Assembly (NCBI RefSeq): GCF_963678975.1
Contig: NC_089276.1
Span: 23,791,059-23,855,058 of the forward strand
Direction of reading: 5' to 3'
DNA length: 64,000 bases
From: Dysidea avara
Lineage: Eukaryota > Porifera > Demospongiae > Dictyoceratida > Dysideidae
In this document: positions 44,501 through 55,971 of the stretch, piece by piece
How positions within the stretch are numbered: the stretch's first letter is position 1
Layout of the letters: each line of letters begins with the position of its first letter
Notes under the pieces: model-generated
What the model saw: the letters and a program-made list of their open reading frames with translations, nothing else
Database searches by the model: none
What the model was told of the DNA's origin: nothing
Translations under genes and position numbers: made by a program

Positions 44501-46309
44501 GTTAGTAGTCAATTTATCTGTATTACAGTAATACTTTGTATGAGTAGAATAAAGTAAATATATCTTTGTTGTATAGGGAATATACTCCAATATGCAACTG
44601 TGATTATTATCGCACATATTCATTCAGTGTGTTATAGTTTCCCGTTATGAGTGTGATATCATTGTTATTACATGAGTCTGAACCAAAGCCAAGGACGAGT
44701 GCAATAATAATGATATCATCTGAGTATATGGGATGTAACTATTTTATATCCCAGTAAAGGTGAATCATATCTCTGAAAACTGCTGCTTTGTATAAGCATC
44801 CATTGCCACAGTTTATAGCCTGTATATAGTGTCTATCTACAGTAGTAGCTACGAATCAGACTAAATCTTGAAAACTCTAACAGGAACTAGAACTCACTAC
44901 AAAGGAACTCAAACAGAAACTTACTTTAATATCTGTAAACTGTTAACAACACATTCCTGTACGTCTGGGGTTGGTATAATGGTATCGTGTGGTGTACAAT
45001 AGCTAAAAAGTGACAAGGACTACATAATCTTCCTATTACCTGATTACTTAGTCAATGCAGTCAATCAGAATAATATTGAAAGCACTTGGGACTACTTTGA
45101 AAGCACATTTCAGCTCGTTTGTACCTGACCAAAACTACAACATTATGTTCTTTAGAGATAGATTTGGTGGAGAATTATGAACAGTGTGGTAATCCATACA
45201 AGATATCTCAGTGTGTGGGAGTGTCAAAGTGCCATGCTATCATATGGCTAGGCAGAGTGGCTCTGCTACTGTGCGATAAGTTACTGTAATTATCACCTAG
45301 TGATGTCTAACTTATCACCATGTGGCAGAGTCACTCAGACTAGTTCATGACATCATATCAACCATGAATGGTATAGCCAGATATGGAAATGTTAATACAA
45401 AACACACCAGTACAACACTTAAACCTGCTAAATTATGCAATATTAAATTGCAATGAATCAAATGAATTTCAAAAAACAGTCTGCATCTATTTTCAGTCAC
45501 ACCAGCAGTAAGTCACAGCAGTGCAAGGTGAAGAGTCGATTAATTTTCTTTTCAATAACTTCTGGCTCCATCATTTTACTCGACTGAGACTACTGCTACA
45601 AGCCTTTTAACAGTCTCTTGGTTATTTTTACCCTATTTCCTGTACCTCAGTGAGTTCAATTCCTGGGACCGTAGTCAAAGCAATTGGTCAATGAGAACAA
45701 AGCCAATTTTCCAAAAAGGACATTATTAACCCAGTCACAATTATCTTATCCTGTAACGGTCACACCCTTGATAACCAGTCTCTTGTGTATGATTGCGGGT
45801 AAGATGATGTCATTGCACACTTTTGATGCTTGATAATTAGCATTGTAGACAATTCTTTGAAGTAATATTGGCACTACTAATGAAGAAGAAACAGTAAGGA
45901 GATGGATTTAAAAGGTGAGAGTGGTGTATTGCTACGTTTGTATGCCTTGAATCAGTGGCCTCGTGTATATATGTTAATGCACAATTGCTGAGGTGCCTGA
46001 AAACCAGACTTGGAAATAATCACTTCATCAGTCACCAAGTTAATGATGTTGATTGTGTTTTAATAAACAGTACTAAACTGATAAGTTGTGAAAGTTTACG
46101 TGTAGTTTTTCCCATGCCAAGTTTTGCACTACAATGTTATATATGATGGCTTTGTGGTTGCCATTGTGTAAACAACAACACAATAATCGAATTCCTTGTT
46201 CTGTAGTGACTATTTTAATATATTAATTATACTGTATGGTTTATAAGTTATAGCAGTTTAGAAGCAGTAAATTGGAGCCTCCACCAATTAGCAGTGAAGG
46301 GATTAAAAT
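44501..46309. other. intron, no gene recognised
   Basis: Contains imperfect hairpins near 44635-44720 (GATATCATTGTTATTA and complement) and 45235-45350, but no coding exon or classifiable element. Confidence 0.4.
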
Positions 46310-46475
46310 TTTTGTCATTAACCTACCATTACAGCCATTTCTTGGCCATCACCTTGTTTTTCACATCTTGACTTATTTGAGGACCACACCCTTTTTCACA
46401 ACTTGGCTATTTTGGTATAGATATCACTTCTTTTTGTATTTGTATATGGCAAAGCTGGCCTTTGGCTGGTTACTA
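46310..46475. mobile_element. half copy of foldback family F
   Basis: Matches the right arm of the 33247-33772 palindrome in order: TTAACCTACCAT, ACAGCCATTTCTTGGCC, CTTGGCTATTTTGG, GATATCACTTCTTTTTGTAT, GGCTGGTTA. It is followed after about 130 bp by a tandem array of the same unit that follows copy 2, so the pair seems to travel together. Confidence 0.7.
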
Positions 46476-46599
46476 AGAGACCAAGAGCTGAATTCTTTCG
46501 TAGATAATTCCATTTTTGCTTATAGTGCTAATTTTTTTTTTAATTAACAGTGCATGAGAATTATTATATGGACGCTCTAAATCAGGTTGGCTGGCTTGT

Positions 46600-47375
46600 A
46601 GCAGAAATCTCAACTTGTTTGTATAGCTGAACTCTCTACAGAGTGACTTCCAATGTAACTGGACTCTGAATAGGGTGATTTGTTGGAGCTGACCTCTCTA
46701 CAATGTGAATATTTTGTAGCTGAACTCTCTACAGGGTGACTTCTTGTAGCTAAACTCTCTACAGGGAGACTTCTAATGTAGCTGAACTATCTGCAGGGTG
46801 ACTTGCTGTAGTTGAACTCTCTACAGGGTGACCTGTTTGTAGCTGAACTCTCCACCAGTTGTAGCTGAACTCTCTACAGGGTGACTTGTTACTCTCCACA
46901 GGGTGAGTTGTTTGTGGCTGAACTTTCCACAGAGTGATTTGCTTGTAACTGAACTGTGACTTGTTATTAGCTGAACTCTCTACTGGGTGACTTGTTTGTA
47001 GTTGAACTCTCTACAGGATGACATTTTTGTATCTGAACACTCTACAGGGTGAATTGTTTGTCTACATGGAGACTTCTAATGTAGCCAAACTCTCTATAGG
47101 GTGACTTGTTGGTAGCTGAGTTTTGTACCGCCAGACGTTTAATGTAGCTGAACTTTGAACTGTTTGTAGCTTTGTAGCTAAGCTCTGTACAGGTGACATG
47201 CTGAACTCTACTCTTGACTTGTTTATATCTGAACTGTTTACAAGATGAATGAACTTTGACTTGTTTGTAGCTGAATTCTGTATGGAGTGACTTCTAATGT
47301 AACTGAACTCTCTACAAGGTGACTTGTTGTAGCTGAACACTCTGCAGGGTGACTTCAAATGTAGCTGGACTATCT
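46600..47375 (+). repeat. third tandem array of the ~31-bp unit (about 25 units)
   Basis: Units of TAGCTGAACTCTCTACAGGG followed by TGACTTGTT variants, more irregular than at 33890-37360. Same orientation and same position relative to a foldback F arm as in the giant element. Confidence 0.88.
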
Positions 47376-47596
47376 TATCAATATAAGTACAATTATTGTA
47401 GTGGTTGATGAAACCATTATTAACGTTTTGACCCATTAGAGGAAAGGAGGATGTAGTATGATTGACTGTACACTTGATTGATTGATTGTTAATTATACTC
47501 ACAGCATTCGGACTAGCCGTTCTTCCATGCTGGAGTGTTACATATACAACATACATAACAACAACATACACATACACAAACAAAAGCATACAGACT

Positions 47597-47614
47597 CACA
47601 CACACACACACACA

Positions 47615-47648
<34 letters not shown>
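47597..47648. repeat. (CA)n microsatellite
   Basis: About 52 bp of CA dinucleotides with one TA interruption, followed by an A-rich stretch near the 3' end of the minus-strand LINE. Confidence 0.95.
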
Positions 47649-47653
<5 letters not shown>

Positions 47654-48666
47654 CAAGACGATACAATACAATTAGTAAACAAACAAAAATAGAATACATA
47701 AACAAAGAAGAAATTATACAAAAAATAATTAACCAGAAATCAAAGAAACAAACGGTTCATGAAATCGGATGGGGTAGACTCTGTCAAATTAGCCGGGAGA
47801 CTGTTCCACTACATAGTTTCCTGTCCTCTGAAAACTTTCTTTGAAGAAGATAATTTGTTACGATAAATGCTGGCAAAACTAGATAAAGTTCTGGTACAAT
47901 AGTGGTGTTGAGTGCCAAACTGGATATTTGGATTTAATAATAAGCAGTGATCCTCAAGATTTTGTTTATGCATTGCTAGTAAAGTTCGGCATTGAATGGT
48001 AGATACAGTTAATTAAATACAGATAATAAGCCATCTTCTTACAAACTTTGGCTTCCTGAAATTTCCATGTACGTTTGTGATCAATCACTACCCCCAAATA
48101 CTTCTGCTGAGTGACAGCTTTCAAAGCAACACCATCCAAAGATACTGCAGAAACATCAGCAGTGCACTTTCATCCACGTACTCCAAACCACATAATACTT
48201 GACTTAGCCATGTTAAACTTCATTTTGTTGCTCGTAATCCACCTTGATAACTGAGTTTAATCATCACATAACATACTCTGAACATGCTCATAACTATCAC
48301 CACAATAGACAAGACAAGTATCATCAGCAAATTGTAACAGTGTTCCATGGCTTAACATTTACATAAACTAAAAACAGCAGTGGCCCTAGGGCACTGCCCT
48401 GTGGTATACCCCTCAGGACTGGACCCCACTGTGAGAAAGAGCCACCACTCCTGACTCATTGGGTATGATCACTGAGATAACTAACAAATTACTGCAATAG
48501 AGTACCACAAACACCCAAACAGTAGAGACACTGTAACAAGATCACATGATCCAGGGAATCGAAGTCCTTTCGTAAATCAAAGGAAGCAGCACAAACTATT
48601 GCCCCACTATCCAAAGAGTTAATAATCAATAGCATGCAACAAAATCTGCTCTGAAGAGTGGCCACA

Positions 48667-49026
48667 TCAATATGCACCCTGGTGATCATGAAGCAGTTGA
48701 TGTTGTTCCAAATAAGTAAACAATTGATTAGCAATAAGCTTTTCTAACACTTTAGCCACAATGGGCACTACAGATATTGGATGGAAGTTAGTGGGATCAT
48801 TATCATTACCTCCCTTATGCACTGAAGTCACATTAGATTTCTTCCAAGCAGATGGTACAACTCCAAACTGAAGTGACTTATTATAAATAGCTGTTAAGTG
48901 TTCAGCTATCTCCACAGCTATCTCCACAGCTATCTCCACAGCTATCTCCACAGCTATCTCCACAGCTACCTCCTTTAGAAATTGTGCAGAAAGACCATCT
49001 GATCCTGTAGACTTACGAACATCCAA
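48667..49026 (-). pseudogene. RT N-terminal segment with 12-bp coding repeat
   Basis: 120-codon open frame carrying RT blocks 0-2 (STGSDGLSAQFLKEV...NVTSVHKGG...PISVVPIVAKVLEKLI). Between blocks the residues AVEI repeat five times, encoded by a 12-bp unit (ATCTCCACAGCT on the + strand, about 48907-48968). In related RTs this position is a single helix start, so the repeat is a slippage expansion kept in frame. Confidence 0.8.
48905..48970. repeat. 12-bp tandem repeat, about 5 units
   Basis: CAGCTATCTCCA repeated head to tail inside the LINE RT frame; see the enclosing pseudogene. Confidence 0.95.
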
Positions 49027-49224
49027 ACATTGTAATTGTGTAACTACATCAAAAACTTCAATCGGACAAAAACAAAACTGATCAGTATTAGAGTCAGGTG
49101 GTAAAGTATAACTATCAGCTGGTTGATGGTCAGAAATGGCAACACTTCTAAAGAAATTGTTTAGATTGTCCAGTGAAACATTCTTGCTTTCAACAAATTT
49201 ATGAGAGGTTCTTCATCCTATAAC

Positions 49225-50594
49225 TAGAGATTTCCAACTAACTTAAATAATTAACATTCCATGCATTCACTGGTATGACAAATATTGTGCTATTTTTCAG
49301 GGTCATTTTAGTGCAAACCTCACCCCAATTGATGGTTCCTATCAAAAGATATAAGCAAAAGAAGTTGACAGTGTGATGATTTTTGTGTACAGTATTTTCA
49401 ATGCTTTTTACATATATCGCACGGCACCAAACACAATATTCAAAGTGTCATAAATCTAGATAGGAAACTAATAATGACATGAAATTTTCACCACATAACT
49501 ATTTTATGGAGAACAGCATGTGAGCTAGGTAAAACCTCTCAAGAGTGACCACTTCTTTGTAGACTGACCACTCAGAATATTACATGAATAAAGCAAGTGA
49601 TTCACAAATAAAACTGTGTATATTGTGTAATACTACGTACACACAGGTACCCAATGCATTTTCAAGGATAGCTAACTAGAAAAATCAATAATATTATATA
49701 ACATGATAAGTAATGGCATCACAAGTCACAATCAACAAATACTTCGGAAACATGACAATCAGATACAAAATGTAAGACCAATATTATTATTAAAATAGCT
49801 TTATTTGTCACATTGTAAGCACTAAGGATAATAATTATTATATAACACAATGACATCACTATATACTGCAAAGAGAAATTATAAATAGTTTCTGATCAAA
49901 ATTGCAATCACTGAAGCTGCTATAAAATGGATCAAACCAGCAGTAAATACACCAGAATATAACATCAGGTAAGCGTGGAGCCATGTAAGGCTGGTATCAC
50001 ATGCCAGTCTACACTTTTGAAAAGATTATGCTCAACCTTGAACCTTATATTGTAATTCCGCGCAAGACAACAAACTGCTCACTTTCAAACTACACTTGCA
50101 TCGATGCAGAGGGATGCCTTGAAGCCCACGGTGATTGTAATGCTGAATTCTGAACAGTGCTAGATGGCGATTTACCTTTAAAAGGGCCATATTTTCGTCG
50201 TAATCCAATGTCAATCGTCCTCCAATCAAAACACACACGGCATAATCGAAATCAGCATATACGGTTTGCCCAGGAACACTTTCTTCGTCCTCATCTGCCA
50301 CAGATTCACGCGGAAACACTCGGAAACTTTGGCTATCACCGGTGCCGTATTCTTCCAATTAGAATTACGTACGCAATTATTTGTATGGGATTCCTATGGG
50401 GATTTTTATTTTGCAAACTTTGATTTGAAATATTTCAATAAATACTGCATGGATTTTAATCCAGTAAAGTGCATTACGAAGTACGAAGCACCCACTACCA
50501 TTAACTGGAACGGCAGCTTGTGAAACATTTATTGAAGGTGTGTAATTTAAGTAGCAAAAGTATGTGTGAAAAATTGGTTGGTTGGAAATCGCTA
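49225..50594. mobile_element. 1370-bp non-autonomous inverted-repeat element inside the LINE
   Basis: The ends are inverted: TAGAGATTTCCAACTAAC at left and the complement of TAGCGATTTCCAACCAAC at right. Flanked by an exact 7-bp duplication CTATAAC (49218-49224 and 50595-50601). LINE homology stops on one side and resumes on the other, confirming an insertion. TAGNG-type ends suit hAT, although 8 bp would be expected. No transposase is present; it contains a CpG-richer segment with a 108-codon minus-strand frame. Confidence 0.85.
50032..50358 (-). CDS. unknown 108-codon ORF carried by the 1370-bp element
   Basis: Minus-strand frame starting MEEYGTGDSQSFRVFPRESV, then an acidic word (ADEDEESVPGQ) and VYADFDYAVCVLIGGRLTLD. 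It coincides with locally higher CpG, unlike the rest of the element. It does not resemble a transposase or any family I recognise. It may be a captured first exon of a host gene or chance. The N-terminal ATG has no evident ribosome context to judge. Confidence 0.3.
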   Translation of the reverse strand: MEEYGTGDSQSFRVFPRESVADEDEESVPGQTVYADFDYAVCVLIGGRLTLDYDENMALLKVNRHLALFRIQHYNHRGLQGIPLHRCKCSLKVSSLLSCAELQYKVQG

Positions 50595-50879
50595 CTATAA
50601 CATGATTATCTCTGACCTTAACCGAGCAGAAAGTTGTGGTGACTTGCGTAGTTGTTTTAATAATGAGATAAGACAAGCCAATTTTGCCTGATGAATAGAA
50701 GACTTCAGCTGATTTTTAATTTTCTTGTAACTAGCAATATCATCCGGATCCTTTGTGTGCTCTGCCTTACTCTTAACTTTATCATTTACCTTAATGGCAC
50801 ATAAAATTTCAGGAGTCATCCATGGAGTATGATGCTTGGAGTATTTACAAGAAACCCTTTTCAAGGGTACATAAGAGTC

Positions 50880-51950
50880 TGTACTACTTGTACTGTGTTA
50901 TGTCATTGATTGTAATTGATTATGATGTGATTGTGATCACGTGTAGTAGTGTATTGTACACGTTGGCATGCATGTGTTGATAATCAAACGAATCTTTGTT
51001 TAGGAGGCTTTACTGTACAACCACTCCTAGTTCTGGTCACAACTGAATTCTCATCATGCTGAGGACCAGTCTTTCATTTGCTGAGTCATTAACTGGAGAA
51101 GTCTCTTCAGAAATATTATTTTGGGGAGCAATGGGTTGACCTGGCTTCTGTTATATCTGTACTGTCCCTTGGGAATCTTTACTATGCAAGAATGCGGAGT
51201 ACTTGTTTCCCCTCTGCTCCCTGATCTGGCAACCACACTTAGCCCCCTGCAGTTAATGGCTCTAAGTCTTATACCCTGTGCTGATCATCATAATTCTGTG
51301 CTTGCTCTGAATATGTATATTTATCATGAACAATCCGTTTATCAGGTACTTGTGGTTCTCTGAGGCTATGTTCCATTGGCACTGTTGAACGTAGCCTCCT
51401 ACTCATCAATAATTGTGAAACCAATCTTTAAAGGGGTATTTTGATACACTAGTGGTGCTAATTAGGAGGCTTCAGCTTTTCTCAATAGGCCCTTGATTGT
51501 CTGTACTGCTCTTTCTACCTACCAATTAATTGTGGATATTAAAGGCTACTATTTGTGTGGTCAAACATGTAAACATTTGAAAATCAAGAAAATTCTGTTG
51601 ATGAAAACTGAGGTCCATTGTCAGTAATAAGCTTCTCTGGAATGCCATGTCTGGCAAACATTGACTTTGTATGCATAAAAGCCTTGAACAATTAAGTCTT
51701 GCTATTTCATTATAGTGGGAGTATTAATCCACTGCCATTAAATACTGTGTTTTCTCCCACTCAAATATATCCATTGCTACTGAAGTAAAAGAGAGGTAAT
51801 GTTGTAGATATAAGTGGTTAAGCAGGCTGTAGCTGAAATTTACAGCACGTCTTGCAGGTTTTAACCAACTCCTCTAGCTGCTTAGAGAGTCCTGGCCACC
51901 AGACAGATTATCTAGCTCACTCTCTACACTTCGAAATTCCCAGTCAACAC
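50880..51950 (-). pseudogene. Ty3/gypsy integrase relic (minus strand)
   Basis: Reading the minus strand from 51950: a WWPGLS-like segment with LEELVKTCKTCCK (zinc-binding cysteines), then FARHGIPEKLITDNGPQF at about 51665-51605 (second Asp of the DDE core), and near the end CIVKIPKGQYRYNRSQV (51054-51236 frame), the same tail module as in the 15672-19838 integrase. Numerous stops. Sequence at about 50880-51023 with TGTACAG-type ends could be its LTR but no partner was found. Confidence 0.75.
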
Positions 51951-52051
51951 CCCACTGACAACTGAAGTGTTGATTGGGAATTATTACAAAATTTCCATAA
52001 CTGTAAATATAAAATTTCCTATATGAAATGTTCCACCCATCTGTACCGTAG

Positions 52052-52333
52052 ATCCTCCCAACGTTGGAGCTACAATATTAACACCTCGTAGTATTGAAGT
52101 GACCTGGGAACCTTCTATGTTTTCGACCTCAGTCAGTGGTTATCTTATTTTATATACCACATCTTCAACATATGCTAGTGATGGAGAAGTGGTAGTAGAT
52201 GGTAATAGTGCTACAAGTGGACGCCTCAACAACTTGGAAGAGAACATTCCATACTCTATTGTGGTGCAAGCTATCTTTAATAGTGCACTAAGAATTAACA
52301 GTACTAAAGTTTATCTTAAAACATGGTCAAATG
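52052..52333 (+). CDS. fibronectin type III domain exon FN3-1 (Ig/FN3 gene)
   Basis: 94 codons, phase 1-1, from TGTACCGTAG to AATG|GTAAGT. FN3 features: PPNVGATILTPRSIEVTWEP (B strand with Trp), SGYLILYTTSS (C strand Tyr) and ENIPYSIVVQAIFN (F strand). No cysteines, as usual. First of three consecutive FN3 domains between the first and second Ig triplets. Extracellular. Confidence 0.86.
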
Positions 52334-52396
52334 GTAAGTTACAATAAAGTAACCTTTTGAATAGTTACAGTGTTTTATTTACCTTACCCATTACAG

Positions 52397-52690
52397 TTCC
52401 TAGCTCTCCACCACAAAATGTGGTAGTAATATCTGTCAATCCAAGATCACTGATAGTCTCATGGCAACCACCACCACAAATTGATCATAATGGAGAACTT
52501 ACTGATTATATTATACAGTACACCATGGAAGGATCAAACATGACAAATGAAGAATTTACCAGTGACACTATAATTACAATAGAAATGTTGTCTGGTGCAT
52601 ATGTTAACTATTTAGTACAAGTGGCAGCTGTAACTGTTAATGGGACAGGTCCATTCAGTGATCCTATAGTACAAGTGTCAGGACAAGACA
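52397..52690 (+). CDS. fibronectin type III domain exon FN3-2 (Ig/FN3 gene)
   Basis: 98 codons, phase 1-1, after CATTACAG, ending GACA|GTATGT. Strong FN3 signature: PSSPPQNVVVISVNPRSLIV, SWQPPPQIDHNGELTDYIIQ, then YLVQVAAVTVNGTGPFSDPI. Potential N-glycosylation at SNMT-like and NGT sites. The intron before it is 63 nt. Confidence 0.9.
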
Positions 52691-53073
52691 GTATGTTAAG
52701 TTGTAAATCAGTCTATAGTTAGGTGACTCATTAGTACACAGAAGCTAGATAATGTTATTGTCATGCCAAATTTTCATAATTTCAATTATGAACATTAAAA
52801 CAAAATTAATGTAAATAGGGGAACCTGGTGGCTATCCACCAATAATTTTAGACACACTAGTAGCACAATTTTGAGATACTCTAATAGAGCAGTCAATTGT
52901 GTACTCTACTAGAACTGTTAATCTTACAAATCCTAAAATTTGCATAACTACTTGGGTTTTACCATGCCTTTTATTTACTATCTGAAAAGTTTGCCTGATG
53001 GAGTGCTGCAGAATAGCTTACAGTACATTATAATTGGTCAAGGCATGCCTATCCTTGTTTCATTTTCATGTAG
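52691..53073. other. intron between FN3-2 and FN3-3
   Basis: 383 bp with one CTCTAATAGAG motif (about 52879) followed by a weaker inverted partner (CTCTACTAGAAC). No other element recognised. Confidence 0.5.
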
Positions 53074-53352
53074 ATTCCAGTAGACCACTTTCACTAGCTG
53101 TGAATGATGTTACTGATACCACCATAACCATTTCATGGATGGTACCTGACATGCCTAATGGGATTATCACTGGATATTCATTGCAGTACAGAAGAACTAA
53201 CTTAAATTATAGCACTACAGTGGAGACAAACAACACTGGTTTTACATACACAATAACTGGACTGATTCCTGATTCAGAGTATGTGTTTAGAGTTAGAGCA
53301 GTGACTGTAGTAGGAACAGGGCCATGGAGTAATGCTACAAGTGGGATTACAA
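53074..53352 (+). CDS. fibronectin type III domain exon FN3-3 (Ig/FN3 gene)
   Basis: 93 codons, phase 1-1, between TTCATGTAG and ACAA|GTATGT. SRPLSLAVNDVTDTTITISW, MPNGIITGYSLQYRR and SEYVFRVRAVTVVGTGPWSN are textbook FN3 strands. A second AG seven bases later (ATTCCAG) is possible but would break the phase. Two N-glycosylation sequons (NYST, NNTG-type). Confidence 0.9.
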
Positions 53353-53419
53353 GTATGTATATGCATCTACTATTATTATAGTATACATGTATTAGTATTA
53401 ATTTGTGTAATCATTACAG

Positions 53420-53752
53420 GACTTAGTATGCAGACTGCAGTCACCATATCTAGTACTCCAGCTGGAAGTGGGTCTAACAGCACCTTTGACTATCCCACAT
53501 TGAATAGTGTCACTCTGACATGTATGGTGGACCCATCACCATCTAGCACCATTGACTACCAGTGGAACACTACAGGATGTTACACTAACATCAATTACAA
53601 TGGTGGTGTTCCAAGGTGTTTTCCACATGATCAGACAACACAAAGTGTAACTGAGAATGATGTGACTGCAGAGGATGCTGGTACCATCACTTGTAGTGTA
53701 ACAGTTAATGGTTGGGTCTATACTAGTGATCCAATAATACTCTACATATCAG
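53420..53752 (+). CDS. Ig-like domain exon Ig-a2 (Ig/FN3 gene)
   Basis: 111 codons, phase 1-1, from TCATTACAG to TCAG|GTAAGG. VTLTCMVDPSPSSTIDYQWN, the extra pair GCYTNINYNGG...RCFPHD, and AEDAGTITCSVTVNG. The 3' half is nearly identical to Ig-a3. It follows FN3-3 after a 67-nt intron. Confidence 0.9.
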
Positions 53753-55257
53753 GTAAGGATGTTTTATATTATATACTGTAAATTAGCAGGGGTGGGGAAA
53801 AAGGCATGGGAAGAGGGGTGAGGGTGGGGAGAAACTTCAACTAACCACCTTTGTGAATGGAGAGTAGTGCCCCTCATATTTCAGTCATGCACCAACAATG
53901 GAATATGTTACTGAATCAGTACTGGAAGTGCTTAGATCAACATGCATACTCTAAAGAGCAATCACCTCTTCAATATAACATTAAGAGGAAATATTGCAAT
54001 CTATCTGAATTGAAGGATGTGTATCTATACATAAATAAATACACTCCTTGTTTATTGATGTACACATGTCTACCTTTATTTGCAAGGTACAGTATCTTAA
54101 TGGTAGTCTTTGTAGAGGTGCTCTACTCAGGTACAGAAGTATAGTTATTATGAAATTATATTCTCAGGTTCAATTTCAAAGCATTCTAATTACGAAATGT
54201 TCCATGTTCCCAACTCCTGGCATGCTACACATGTAACTTTTGAAACTGTCTGTTTGTTTGAACAATTCTGATTTCCCCAGTATGCTCCATTTATCCCCCA
54301 TTATGCTCCTGGGAAGTGTATCTACTGCTCTAAACTGCATCTGTGAATATTCTGGATCTTCAAAGACTTTTTCTCAAAAAGAGACTGCATTTTTGCTATG
54401 TGTCCGTGCTTTGTAGAGGTTTACAATATGCATCTCGCAAGAGTTGTAGTTTCTCTGAAGCCCAATGTACAAGAATAATACATGCATAAGTGGTTGAATT
54501 TTTAAAAATTGTTGATCTTCGCTGAAGTTGATTTTCACCATGAATGCATAGCCATGCACACCAAAACATTACACATTTACACTGCAGTCATGCCACTGAT
54601 ATGCTCTGGTTTCTTTCACAAGTGAATTTCTAGGGATGTTTTCCAGCCACTGGGAATGTTCTGGCACCTTGGAATGCCATTTGCCAGCTGGGATACAAGG
54701 CTAGAGACATGGACACTCTTGGACTGTTAGCAGCCAGATGTTTCTACAAAATTATATTGCTTTCACTTTCAGTGGCACAGGCAGTAAATATCAAGGCTAA
54801 TGACCTGCTTAGCCATTTTTTTGGTATGCCAATTGCCTGCCCTTGCCACCACCCATATAGATATGGACTTGTATTATAGATGCAATCATGAAAATGTTGC
54901 TCAGAATTATTGTTATATCACGATTCAATAGCTTAGTTAAACATTATACTTGGCTGTATTCATGGTGAAATTTTAAACCTATAGCTGTTGGCCTTCCCAT
55001 GCTATACTAAATTGAAATTGTACCTCTCAATCTATCTATTTATGTGTGTGAACATCAACGGTTTTAACACATGTTATGGTGGTATTATGCTGAATACTTT
55101 TGCTTATCTATTATACCCCTAAATATGCTAGCATAATTGGTGCAAGGATAATTACCACTAAGGTACAGTTGTTGATTCTTAGTACTCTCTAAATGACAGC
55201 TACCTCGTATAACCACCTCTTTGGAGTACTGTTCTCAACTATGTTAATATTTTGCAG
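53753..55257. other. intron between Ig-a2 and Ig-b2
   Basis: 1.5 kb. A TATGCTCC/TTATGCTCC-rich start near 54280 and an AATATGCTAGCATAATTGG end near 55125-55143 suggest a ~0.87-kb member of the TTATGC family, but the ends are not well matched. Unrelated to the corresponding intron after Ig-a3, which carries other elements. Confidence 0.4.
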
Positions 55258-55626
55258 GTATTGCAATAACTGGAGTGATGAATGACAGTATTTCTATTAC
55301 TAGCAATAATCAACTTAGTGATTATTCATACATTACTGAAAGAGGTGGAACTAGTTTATTAGCAAATTGTGTAACTGGACTTGGTCCTACTGACAATGAT
55401 AACAACACTATATTAGGTGGATGGTACTTTGATGGTAGTCCAGTAACCAATCAAGAATGTAGTGGTGATGGTGTAACAGTGTTAGACAGTGAATATGTTG
55501 GAGTTACCCAATTACAACAATGTGGAACATTCACTACTGCTACAGAAGGTGTTTACACTTGTATGATATTGAACAGTGTTATGATGCAGCAGAGTATGAG
55601 ATTGGGTGTGTACTTTAATGAAAGAA
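55258..55626 (+). CDS. Ig-like domain exon Ig-b2 (Ig/FN3 gene)
   Basis: 123 codons, phase 1-1, from ATTTTGCAG to AGAA|GTAAGA. SLLANCVTGLGPTDNDNNTI (Cys), GGWYFDGSPVTNQEC (Trp and extra Cys), LQQCGTF and TEGVYTCMILNSVMM (F strand Cys). Same length as Ig-b3. From about codon 17 to the first ~15 intron bases the two differ at only a few positions. Confidence 0.9.
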
Positions 55627-55680
55627 GTAAGAAGCTTTATTATGTAATAAATGTCTGAATTTTTGACCTTCTTACTGTAG

Positions 55681-55971
55681 CTGCTCCAATGATAGATCCT
55701 ATATCAAACACATCAACTGTCGTTGGTTCTACCATCACTTTGTCTTGTACTTCACGAGGTTCTCCACCAAATACATTTAGTTGGATTAAGGATGGTAATC
55801 CGATAATGCAGTCTACTAGTATCACTACAGTAACTCATACTAATAGTAATGCAGTATTCCGTACTGATTACACTATTGATGGCGTCACTATAAATGATAG
55901 TGGAACATACACATGTACTGTGGCTAATCCTATTGGAAGTGATAGTGGGATCATCACTGTTACTGTTTTAG
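55681..55971 (+). CDS. I-set-like Ig domain exon Ig-c2 (Ig/FN3 gene)
   Basis: 97 codons, phase 1-1, from TTACTGTAG to TTAG|GTATGG. ITLSCTSRGSPPNTFSWIKD and NDSGTYTCTVANPIGSDSG give the Cys-Trp-D.G.Y.C pattern. Several Ser/Thr-rich strands. The intron before it is 54 nt. Confidence 0.9.

Larger units (their letters stand above)
47750..50878 (-). mobile_element. LINE (CR1/Jockey-like) on minus strand, split by a 1370-bp insertion
   Basis: From high to low coordinates: linker region (50595-50878: KHHTPWMTPEILCAIKVNDK), then after the 49225-50594 insert the RT domain: STGSDGLSAQFLKEV, VTSVHKGGNDNDPTNFHPIS, VVPIVAKVLEKLIANQLF, FDLRKDFDSLDHVILL, GIPQGSALGPLLFLVYVN and LLQFADDTCLVY. Several frameshifts and stops make it inactive. 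The endonuclease region is missing upstream, where a gypsy relic adjoins at 50880. The insert can be excised on paper at CTATAAC. Confidence 0.85.

Noticed and set aside
45955..46146. 63-codon ORF as a possible exon
   Set aside because: No splice signals in the right phase, no homology to Ig or FN3 domains, AT-rich chance composition.
47482..47844. His/Thr-rich ORF
   Set aside because: Produced by the (CA)n microsatellite and A-rich flank; no domain.
48905..48970. Designed or structural AVEI coiled-coil domain
   Set aside because: The 12-bp unit is a slippage expansion inside a damaged reverse transcriptase, not an independent protein.
50880..51023. LTR of the minus-strand gypsy relic
   Set aside because: The ends are only roughly TG...CA and no second copy or target duplication was found; mentioned only within the integrase entry.
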